Source of the DNA: Selenomonadaceae bacterium | GTDB lineage: Bacteria > Bacillota > Negativicutes > Selenomonadales > Selenomonadaceae | Direction of reading: 5' to 3' | Length of the DNA stretch: 37,037 nt | Assembly (NCBI GenBank): GCA_017635875.1 | Contig: JAGBKP010000191.1 | Span: 1-37,037 of the forward strand | Part shown: positions 30,866-36,520 of the stretch, in pieces | Numbering within the stretch: position 1 is the first letter of the stretch | Layout of the letters: every line of letters begins with the position of its first letter | Made by a program: the position numbers and the translations under genes | The notes under the pieces: generated by a model | Databases searched by the model: none | What the model was told of the DNA's origin: nothing | Seen by the model: the letters and a program-made list of their open reading frames with translations, nothing else

Positions 30866-32980
30866 ATGACGGTTGAGACACAAAGTAACAAAACCGCTAA
30901 ACAAGTTATGGGTGCTTATACTTATAGCTTTACATTCCGAACATTGCTTGAAGACCCGACATCTGATGAAGCGAAGCAAGCGATAAAGGTTAAAATATCA
31001 GACGGAACGACCGAATACACATTAACCTACGGAACAGATTATACGGTGGCTCTTGATGCCAGCGGATACGGCGGGACAATTACTGTTACAGATGCCAAAA
31101 ATTCAAGCTGGGGGCTTGTGATTTATCGTGAATATGGTATGAAGCAAGGCAGCAATTACCGCGATTATGATGAATTTCCGGCGGCTACACTTGAAGGCGG
31201 ACTTGATAAGCAGATGATGGTTGCGCAGCAGCTGCAAGAACAGCTTGACCGATGCGTTAAAACAGGTATTACATCGGACATTGACCCCGATGTTTTAGTG
31301 TTGCAAGTAGAAAGAGTCTATAATTCTATTGGTAATGTTGACACCGTCGCAAACAATATCAGCAGCGTCAATACGACTTCTTCAAATATCGGCAACGTCA
31401 ATACAGTTGCCGGAGATATTGCAAACATCAACGCCGTTGCAGGAGACTTAACAAATATTGATGCAGTCAAAAATAATGCAACGAATATAAATGCTGTTGC
31501 CGGTAATGCGACAAACATTAACACCATTGCGGAAGATAAGGCAAATATTGACGCAGTCGCCGCGGATTTGGCGAATGTGGATGCTGTCTCCTCTAACTTA
31601 ACAAACATCAACGCCGTTAAGAACAACGCAACAAATATCAATGCTGTTGCTGGAAATGAAAGCAACATCAACGCGGTTGCTAGTAATGCGACAAATATTA
31701 ACGCCGTGAATGCAAACAAGACGAATATTGACACCGTCGCAGGCGATACGGCAAGCATAAACGCGATTGCCGCGGATTTAGAGAATATTGACGCAGCATC
31801 CACTTATGCGAATTTGGCTAAAGACTGGGCTAATAAAACGAACGGAACAGTTGACGACAGCGAATATTCAGCGAAACATTATGCTGAAGCTGCGGCAGCA
31901 AGTGCGGCGTCGGTTGATGATACAAACATCGTGCATAAAACCGGCACGGAAACAATCTCCGGAGATAAAAACTTCTCCGGAGCATTAAAACAAGGCGGTT
32001 ATAATGTTGTTACAACAAACGATTTTGATACAAAACCGACAAGCGGCAGCACAAAACCGGTTACATCCGGCGGGCTGTATAATGAATTTCAGACAGAAGA
32101 ATTGATTGAAAAGAACATCTACACCGGAGTAAATCTGCAAACAAAATTCGCTTCTGAAATATCCAGTTATTCCAGCGTTTGGGCGTGGATAAAAGCACGC
32201 ATTCAAGCCGGAAATTATGCCGGTATTCATATAGGCGACTATATTCCGGTTACAATTACGGCAGGAACTGTCGGCTCTAATTCTGTTGCAGCACAAACAT
32301 TTAATTGTCAAGTTGCTGGTATTGATACATATTACAGATGCGCGGACACGGATTTAGGACATCACATTGATTTTATTTCAAAAGAAGTATGTGATACAGC
32401 GGTCACTTGGAACGATAGCAACTGCAACAATGGAACAAGCGCACAAAATTCGCCGTGGCTTGCTTCAAAAGTTTATGGTTGGCTTAATGGCGTTAATAAC
32501 GCTGGGACAGCTTATGGGAATAATTCTGTTGGCATAAATGCAGACGGCAAAGGACTGTATCATCGGCTTCCGTCGGCGTTAAGAAACGTTATAACAAACA
32601 AAAGACAGTTGCTTGATAATCGTTATTCTGGAAGCTCTCTGATAAATGGCAGCACAGGCTGGGGTTGGGCTGATATGGGCAACCTTTGGCTACCGAATGA
32701 AATTGAAGTTTATGGCACGCAAATTCGTTCTAATCTATGTCAAACGGTTGGATATTGGAATCCGGAAGCGCAATGTTCGGCACAATATCCGGTATTCAAG
32801 CATAGCGTTTATACGCGCATTAAATACACGTCAAACGGGGGTCGGGCTTCGTGGTGGCTCTCCTCTGCGGATGGTAATGGCACTACGGACGCGTGTTTTG
32901 TCCACGGCAACGGGCGTGCCGGTGGTAATGGTACTACTACTACCGGCGTTTTCGTCCCGCTCTGCTTTCGTATAACGTAG
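30866..32980 (+). CDS. Tail fibre / receptor-binding protein, DGR target
   Basis: 704 residues. The N-terminal region (about 1-150: YTYSFTFRTLLEDPTS, LTYGTDYTVALDASGYGG) is the T7 gp17-like virion attachment domain. Residues 157-306 are fifteen 10-residue repeats of type NINAVAGNAT. A YSAKHYAEAAAASAAS stretch follows, then a C-terminal domain (about 440-704) with GWGWADMGNLWLPNEIEVYG and RASWWLSSADGNGTT...GVFVPLCFRI. That layout matches the DUF6273/formylglycine-enzyme-like C-type-lectin fold used by many DGR targets. Residues 660-699 are encoded by the VR. It should bind the host receptor through the variable face. Ribosome site AAAGGAAAATAA. Confidence 0.9.
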   Translation: MTVETQSNKTAKQVMGAYTYSFTFRTLLEDPTSDEAKQAIKVKISDGTTEYTLTYGTDYTVALDASGYGGTITVTDAKNSSWGLVIYREYGMKQGSNYRDYDEFPAATLEGGLDKQMMVAQQLQEQLDRCVKTGITSDIDPDVLVLQVERVYNSIGNVDTVANNISSVNTTSSNIGNVNTVAGDIANINAVAGDLTNIDAVKNNATNINAVAGNATNINTIAEDKANIDAVAADLANVDAVSSNLTNINAVKNNATNINAVAGNESNINAVASNATNINAVNANKTNIDTVAGDTASINAIAADLENIDAASTYANLAKDWANKTNGTVDDSEYSAKHYAEAAAASAASVDDTNIVHKTGTETISGDKNFSGALKQGGYNVVTTNDFDTKPTSGSTKPVTSGGLYNEFQTEELIEKNIYTGVNLQTKFASEISSYSSVWAWIKARIQAGNYAGIHIGDYIPVTITAGTVGSNSVAAQTFNCQVAGIDTYYRCADTDLGHHIDFISKEVCDTAVTWNDSNCNNGTSAQNSPWLASKVYGWLNGVNNAGTAYGNNSVGINADGKGLYHRLPSALRNVITNKRQLLDNRYSGSSLINGSTGWGWADMGNLWLPNEIEVYGTQIRSNLCQTVGYWNPEAQCSAQYPVFKHSVYTRIKYTSNGGRASWWLSSADGNGTTDACFVHGNGRAGGNGTTTTGVFVPLCFRIT
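31334..31783 (+). repeat. Fifteen 30-bp tandem coding repeats in the fibre shaft
   Basis: Each 30-base unit encodes a decapeptide of pattern N-[IV]-[ND]-[AT]-[VI]-x-x-[ND]-x-x, for example NINAVAGDLT and NIDAVKNNAT. Units are diverged at DNA level but strictly in register with no gap, from N157 to residue 306. They likely form the trimeric shaft that sets the reach of the lectin head. Copy number could change by recombination. Confidence 0.85.
32839..32964 (+). repeat. DGR variable repeat (VR)
   Basis: Copy of the TR at 33558..33683 (offset 719). After 33 identical bases at the 5' side, 18 mismatches are spread over the next 69 bases, and then a long identical A-poor block ends the repeat. 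In all 18 mismatches the TR base is A and the VR base is G, T or C. They alter 12 codons of the fibre gene, all non-synonymously. Nine of twelve TR Asn (AAY) codons have become Gly, Asp, Phe, His, Arg or Thr. This adenine-specific pattern is the defining mark of mutagenic retrohoming. Confidence 0.98.
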
Positions 32981-32987
32981 TTATACG
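32969..32987 (+). other. Hairpin/cruciform just downstream of VR
   Basis: CGTATAAC (32969..32976), loop GTA, GTTATACG (32980..32987): a perfect 8-bp stem starting 4 bases after the VR end. The TAG stop of the fibre gene sits at the loop. BPP-1 has a similar short-stem hairpin just after its VR that stimulates homing; the equivalent role here is inferred. Absent after TR. Confidence 0.8.
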
Positions 32988-33017
32988 CCAAAGGTCAATC
33001 TCTTATAATCCCTTAAT

Positions 33018-33038
33018 CGGGGCGGCTCGTCCGCCCCG
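33018..33038 (+). terminator. GC-rich hairpin between fibre gene and avd
   Basis: CGGGGCGG (33018..33025), loop CTCGT, CCGCCCCG (33031..33038): a perfect 8-bp GC stem in an AT-rich gap. No T-run follows, so it is either a Rho-type or processing structure or part of the DGR control. It separates the late fibre gene from the avd-TR-RT unit. Confidence 0.5.
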
Positions 33039-33078
33039 AAGGGGTATAAGCACTTTGTGAAAATTTTTATTTTAGTGT

Positions 33079-33106
33079 TTGACAATGGAAAAAATTGTGA
33101 TAACTG
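33079..33106 (+). promoter_or_regulatory. Candidate promoter of the avd-TR-RT unit
   Basis: TTGACA at 33079..33084, 16 bases, then TAACTG at 33101..33106. The -35 is perfect and the -10 is weak. Transcription from here would cover avd, the TR RNA and the reverse transcriptase, allowing DGR activity in the lysogen as well as in late growth. Confidence 0.45.
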
Positions 33107-33126
33107 AAAAAACGAAAGGGTAATAA

Positions 33127-33537
33127 ATGAGTAATGTTCATCTAAAAGACCGAGAAGAAACACCGCTGACTTTTGTTGTTTTGGGACGGCAAATTCAAAT
33201 AGAAGTAACAAAAATTGTTATGAGTGAAAAGTCTATGCCTAAAAAATACAGAATGCTTGTCGGCACGTCTTTAATCAACAAAGTTGATGAAATGATGGAC
33301 AATATAATTATGGCAAACAGTATATATGCGAAGGATGAAAAACAACTCGCAAGACGGGACTATTATCAAGAACTGGCAATAATAAACTGCTTTCAAATCC
33401 AGAACAAGCTAATCCGAATTGAAAAGTGTGTGCCGGAATTTAAAGTTAATCGGTTGTCAGTTATATCGGAATTGCTGAAGCAAGAAACGGAGACGCTGAA
33501 GCGTTGGCGTCGTTCAAACAAACTTGTTTCTGCATAG
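33127..33537 (+). CDS. avd: Accessory variability determinant (Avd) of the DGR
   Basis: 136 residues, helical and basic, with a long four-helix-bundle pattern (PKKYRMLVGTSLINKVDEMM, YYQELAIINCFQIQNKLIRI, ending KRWRRSNKLVSA). Size, charge and position just before the TR match BPP-1 Avd (a pentameric barrel of four-helix subunits). Avd binds the reverse transcriptase and TR RNA and is needed for cDNA synthesis. AAAGGG lies 6 bases before the ATG. The gene ends 20 bases before TR begins. Confidence 0.88.
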   Translation: MSNVHLKDREETPLTFVVLGRQIQIEVTKIVMSEKSMPKKYRMLVGTSLINKVDEMMDNIIMANSIYAKDEKQLARRDYYQELAIINCFQIQNKLIRIEKCVPEFKVNRLSVISELLKQETETLKRWRRSNKLVSA

Positions 33538-33557
33538 GTTATTTGTTGTATATCATC

Positions 33558-33683
33558 GGGTCGGGCTTCGTGGTGGCTCTCCTCTGCGGAAAGTAATAAC
33601 ACTACGAACGCGTGTAATGTCAACAACAACGGGAATGCCAATAGTAATAATACTACTAATACCGGCGTTTTCGTCCCGCTCTG
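33558..33683 (+). ncRNA. DGR template repeat (TR) RNA
   Basis: Template for the mutagenic cDNA. It has 33 adenines in the 123 bases from 33561, almost all clustered in AAY and AGT codons placed in the same frame as the fibre gene. The last 16 bases contain no A and are identical with VR, serving as the initiation/annealing end. Read in the fibre frame it meets TGA at 33682..33684, right at its edge, so it is not itself a useful coding end. It lies between avd and RT as in BPP-1. Confidence 0.97.
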
Positions 33684-33901
33684 ATTTAAATGATGCTCGT
33701 TCAAGTAGTCGCAAGACGAACGCAAAGCAACAAATAAAGGAACAAATGACCTTCGGCGTAAGCCGTAAATAAACACTTTGATGATGTTAGGCGGACGCCA
33801 CCGATAAGGTGTGCATAGTAAAGAATTTGCAGGTTTATCTTTATTTTATGGCTAACTCTATGTAACTACTTTAAATCTGTAACTTAATTTCGTTATACAA
33901 A
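33684..33901 (+). ncRNA. TR downstream spacer RNA
   Basis: 218 bases with no convincing gene between TR and the reverse transcriptase. Small hairpins are visible: CGGC-GTAA-GCCG (33754..33765), GGCG-GA-CGCC (33790..33799) and CACC-GATAA-GGTG (33799..33811, sharing one base with the previous). In BPP-1 about 140 bases downstream of TR prime and position cDNA synthesis; this segment is the natural counterpart. The priming site is not identifiable by eye. Confidence 0.6.
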
Positions 33902-35014
33902 GTGATGACCAGAAGAAAAAATCGTTATAATCGTAGAGCCTTAGAAAGACAAAAGTCTAAGGCTCAATTTTTATCTAATTATGATAATTTTGAAAATGTG
34001 GCAAGTTATACGGCTTTATATGAAGCTGCAAGATTTGCTTCTCGTGGTGTTGCTTGGAAGGCAAGTGTTCAAAGATACTTGTTGAATATTCTGATTAACA
34101 CTGCAAAAATAAGGGCTGATTTACTCGCGGGAAAAGATGTCCGGCAGGGCTTTATTTGTTTTGACGTGAACGAACGCGGCAAAGTTAGGCACATCCGGAG
34201 CGTTCATTTTCCGGAACGAGTGGTTCAAAAATCTTTGTGTAATAACGTATTGATGCCCGCCCTGTCTCATAACTTGATTATGGATAACGGCGCAAGTCAA
34301 AAAGGTAAAGGGACAAAGTTTGCTCTTGACCGCCTTGTTCAACATCTTCGTTGGCACTACCGACGATATGGTAAAGAAGGTTATATTTTGCTAATAGATT
34401 TTAAGAGCTATTTTGACAATATCAATCATAGCATTCTTAAAGAATATTATCGGCAATATTTCAAAGACGAGAAAATTCTGAAATTGACTGACGACTTCGT
34501 GGATGCGTTCGGCGAAAAAGGTTTGGGACTTGGCAGCGAAACAAGTCAAATTCACGCGATTGCATATCCGAACACGATAGACCACTTCATCAAAGACCAG
34601 TGCGGCGTGAAGTGCTACGGACGATATATGGATGATAGTTATATCATTTCTGATAGCAAAGAATTTTTACTTAATTTATTTGAGAAGCTGAAGGCAAAAT
34701 ATACAGAGCTGGACATAACAGTTAGCCCGAAAAAGACATTCATTGCCGATTTAAAACACGGATTCACATTCTTGAAAACAAGGTTTTACATCACGGACAC
34801 AGGAAAAATACTGAAACGTCCTTGCCGTAAAGCTGTTACGAGAGAACGCCGGAAAATAAAGCGGCAGCTTAAACTTTACAGAGAAGGCTCTTTATCGGCA
34901 AAAGATATTTTAACAAGTTTTGTCAGTTGGAGCGGCTCTGTAAAACACAAGAACGCATATAAAACAGTAACAGAAATGAAAAAACTTTTGGAGGTATTGG
35001 ACGATGAAAGCTGA
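33902..35014 (+). CDS. DGR-type reverse transcriptase
   Basis: 370 residues. Motifs in order: the RT finger region with HIRSVHFPERVVQKSL (near 97-112), motif A YILLIDFKSYFDNI (D166), the DGR-specific GLGLGSETSQIHA (207-219, where group II intron RTs have a different QG motif), catalytic YMDD (242-245), then VSPKKTFIADL and the thumb. It copies TR RNA with adenine errors together with Avd. The start is GTG 33902 or ATG 33905; neither has a good ribosome site, suggesting low expression. It overlaps the next gene by 11 bases. Confidence 0.97.
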   Translation: MMTRRKNRYNRRALERQKSKAQFLSNYDNFENVASYTALYEAARFASRGVAWKASVQRYLLNILINTAKIRADLLAGKDVRQGFICFDVNERGKVRHIRSVHFPERVVQKSLCNNVLMPALSHNLIMDNGASQKGKGTKFALDRLVQHLRWHYRRYGKEGYILLIDFKSYFDNINHSILKEYYRQYFKDEKILKLTDDFVDAFGEKGLGLGSETSQIHAIAYPNTIDHFIKDQCGVKCYGRYMDDSYIISDSKEFLLNLFEKLKAKYTELDITVSPKKTFIADLKHGFTFLKTRFYITDTGKILKRPCRKAVTRERRKIKRQLKLYREGSLSAKDILTSFVSWSGSVKHKNAYKTVTEMKKLLEVLDDES

Positions 35015-35222
35015 CGAAATACAATCAGAAATCTGTGAAAAGAAACAGCTTTTAGCACAAACGGATTATATTGATAACAAAGTCAATGAAGCCCTTGTTT
35101 TTGGAACACCGGAAGAATTGGCAGAGATGAAAGAGAAATATTCCGGAGTTGTTGCTAATCGGTGGACTTGGCGCAGACGTATTAACGAACTCGAAGAAAT
35201 GACACCGGATGACGAGGAATAA
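35004..35222 (+). CDS. Small acidic helical protein (72 aa)
   Basis: MKADEIQSEICEKKQLLAQT..., a charged helical protein with a short acidic end (EEMTPDDEE). A GGAGG site lies in the end of the RT gene, so it is coupled to it. It could be a late accessory protein for DGR or lysis. No family recognised; its placement leads into the lysis genes. Confidence 0.6.
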   Translation: MKADEIQSEICEKKQLLAQTDYIDNKVNEALVFGTPEELAEMKEKYSGVVANRWTWRRRINELEEMTPDDEE

Positions 35223-35225
35223 AAA

Positions 35226-35450
35226 ATGGATTGGCTGCAATTTTTACAAATCATTTGCGTCCCCGCTTTCGGTTGGTTGTTTTACAGAGTCGGAGAACTG
35301 AACAAAGATTTAAGCAACTTTAAGGTCAAAGTCGCGGAGCAAAGCGTTTCACACGCTCAAAAATACGCGCTGAAGGAAGACATCCAGCGTATAGAAAATA
35401 AACTGGACGACTTGCGAAACCTTGTTATTGAGGAGATAAAAAAGAAATGA
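35226..35450 (+). CDS. Membrane-anchored coiled-coil protein, lysis cassette
   Basis: 74 residues: one N-terminal membrane segment (LQFLQIICVPAFGWLFYRVG), then a long coiled coil (HAQKYALKEDIQRIENKLDD). This make-up suits an inner-membrane spanin or a holin partner, and it overlaps the endolysin start (ATGA). No second spanin (lipoprotein) frame is obvious nearby, so the precise role is open. Confidence 0.65.
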   Translation: MDWLQFLQIICVPAFGWLFYRVGELNKDLSNFKVKVAEQSVSHAQKYALKEDIQRIENKLDDLRNLVIEEIKKK

Positions 35451-35857
35451 ATTTGATTGAACGAATAAAGAAACACGAAGGACTTGGGCTGAAGCCCTAT
35501 CGTTGTCCGGCAGGCTACTTAACAATCGGTTATGGTAGAAACATTGAAGAAAACGGAATAACAGAGGCGGAAGCCTCTTTTTTGTTGGCTAATGACATAA
35601 AAAATTGCCGTGCCGAATGTGAAAAGAATTTCCGCTGGTTTAACAATCTTGATGCTGAACGGCAGGATGTGCTTGTTGAAATGGATTTCAATTTAGGAAT
35701 CAAACGCTTCAAGAAGTTTAAGAAGATGCTTGCTGCGTGCGAACGCAAGGACTATGAAACCGCTTCAAAGGAAATGCTTGACAGCTTGTGGGCGAGACAA
35801 GTTGGAAAGCGTGCTGAAACTCTCGCCGCAATTATGAAAGGAGATAATAATGCTTAA
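35447..35857 (+). CDS. Endolysin, T4-type lysozyme (GH24)
   Basis: 136 residues. The catalytic signature E-x8-C-x5-T is present: E11, C20 and T26 in KHEGLGLKPYRCPAGYLTIG (C replaces the usual D, as in many phage endolysins). DVLVEMDFNLG in the middle and WARQVGKRAETLAAIM at the end complete the family pattern. It cleaves peptidoglycan. No signal-anchor helix is present, so it needs a holin for export. AGGAG precedes the ATG. Confidence 0.93.
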   Translation: MNLIERIKKHEGLGLKPYRCPAGYLTIGYGRNIEENGITEAEASFLLANDIKNCRAECEKNFRWFNNLDAERQDVLVEMDFNLGIKRFKKFKKMLAACERKDYETASKEMLDSLWARQVGKRAETLAAIMKGDNNA

Positions 35858-36041
35858 CTGGCTATTGTTACACTGGAATGATGTTTTCGCTATTTACGGC
35901 GGCATCGTGGCACTTTGCACAACGATTGTCAAAATCACGCCGTCAACAAAAGACGACGAGATTCTCGGCAAGATTGTAAAGGTCGCCGACTTCTTTTCTA
36001 CCGCTTTCACAAAGGCGGATGCGGAGAAGCTGAAGAAATAA
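35850..36041 (+). CDS. Small membrane protein, probable holin
   Basis: 63 residues with one clear membrane helix (DVFAIYGGIVALCTTIVKIT) and an amphipathic, lysine-rich end. It overlaps the endolysin gene by 8 bases and has AAAGGAG upstream. Similar short proteins follow endolysins in alphaproteobacterial phages. Holin function is inferred from context. The membrane protein at 35226 is the alternative candidate. Confidence 0.65.
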   Translation: MLNWLLLHWNDVFAIYGGIVALCTTIVKITPSTKDDEILGKIVKVADFFSTAFTKADAEKLKK

Positions 36042-36044
36042 CTG

Positions 36045-36075
36045 AAGGGGGAGCAATCCCCCTTTAAGTTTATTT
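36045..36075 (+). terminator. Terminator of the late operon
   Basis: AAGGGGGA (36045..36052), loop GCAA, TCCCCCTT (36057..36064), followed by TAAGTTTATTTT. A strong 8-bp stem with a broken T-run. It closes the lysis cassette and isolates the following NrdD-like gene. Confidence 0.75.
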
Positions 36076-36107
36076 TGCCTAACTTAATTTTTACGGAGTT
36101 TAGAAAA

Positions 36108-36305
36108 ATGCCAAATATTGAACTTAACGATGCGGAGCGTCAACCTTGCGAAATATGGACTCGTGTTATGGGTTATCATAGACCGGTCAGCGAATTTAAC
36201 AAAGGGAAAAAGTCGGAGTTTTATTCGCGCAAATGTTTTACTGAAGCAAAAGTTACGCAGCGATTGCTTCCTTCAGAATCCGCAACGGCTCTCGCAGCGC
36301 AATAA
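36108..36305 (+). CDS. Stand-alone glycyl-radical domain of anaerobic ribonucleotide reductase (NrdD-like)
   Basis: 65 residues from ATG 36108 (GGAG about 10 bases upstream; an in-frame TTG at 36075 is less likely). CEIWTRVMGYHRPVSEFNKG, then KKSEFYSRKCFTE, matches the extreme C-terminus of class III NrdD, where the glycine of RVxGY carries the radical (G22 here). The catalytic barrel is missing, so it cannot act alone. It might replace a damaged radical domain of host NrdD, as GrcA/YfiD does for pyruvate formate-lyase; this is inference. It is the last prophage gene, after the late terminator, like a moron. Confidence 0.7.
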   Translation: MPNIELNDAERQPCEIWTRVMGYHRPVSEFNKGKKSEFYSRKCFTEAKVTQRLLPSESATALAAQ

Positions 36306-36374
36306 TTTCTTGACGCCGTGAATAAAAGGCGTTAAGGTCAAACTGCTGTCCGGTTCGTATAATGGACAGACGGG

Positions 36375-36382
36375 GCAGCCAA
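36375..36382. other. attR core
   Basis: GCAGCCAA repeats the tRNA-Gln 3' end (223..230). What follows, CAATTGAACGCCC and a terminator, is what one expects directly downstream of an uninterrupted tRNA gene. This supports the assignment despite the short identity. Confidence 0.65.
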
Positions 36383-36388
36383 CAATTG

Positions 36389-36413
36389 AACGCCCTTTGG
36401 GGCGTTTTTTTTA
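36389..36413 (+). terminator. Displaced native terminator of the tRNA-Gln gene
   Basis: AACGCCC (36389..36395), loop TTTG, GGGCGTT (36400..36406), followed by a run of eight T. It lies 6 bases after attR and has no gene of its own to end. It therefore most likely served the tRNA before integration. Confidence 0.85.
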
Positions 36414-36472
36414 TTTTTCTTCATAACTTCCTTAAAATTTTTGAACTTTTTGTAAAATTTTGCAAAAACTTC

Positions 36473-36501
36473 TTGAATTAGTAAAGTTTTTGTATTAAAT
36501 T
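36473..36501 (+). promoter_or_regulatory. Promoter of the host ATPase gene
   Basis: TTGAAT (36473..36478), 17 bases, TAAATT (36496..36501), ending 19 bases before the ATG, with GAGG in between. Plausible but in AT-rich DNA where such matches arise by chance. Confidence 0.45.
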
Positions 36502-36520
36502 AAATATAAAGAGGATAAGC

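Larger units (their letters stand above)
223..36382. mobile_element. Temperate T7-like (BPP-1-like) podoviral prophage with a DGR
   Basis: The element is bounded by an 8-bp direct repeat GCAGCCAA at 223..230 (tRNA-Gln 3' end) and 36375..36382. It holds a serine integrase at one end, an immunity region, replication genes, a terminase/portal/capsid/tail set in podoviral order, a tail-fibre DGR cassette and lysis genes. All major modules are present and no reading frame is obviously broken, so it looks inducible. The native tRNA terminator now lies just beyond the right repeat, which supports these boundaries. Confidence 0.88.

Noticed and set aside
31334..31783. Possible CRISPR array (regular repeats)
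   Set aside because: The units are continuous 30-base coding repeats with no distinct spacers and keep the fibre reading frame throughout.
31318..31803. Long minus-strand open frame opposite the fibre shaft repeats
   Set aside because: It is the antisense shadow of the 30-base repeats, with repetitive hydrophobic sequence and no start signal.
33524..33772. Plus-strand open frame running across the TR
   Set aside because: It uses a different frame from the fibre-like frame of TR and has no ribosome site. Its composition (Arg/Ser/Thr rich) mirrors a frame-shifted TR, and the DGR explains the region fully.
33902..35014. Reverse transcriptase as a group II intron or retron RT
   Set aside because: No maturase or HNH domain and no intron ends or msr/msd structure. 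The GLGLGSETSQ motif, the adjacent avd and the TR/VR pair identify a DGR.
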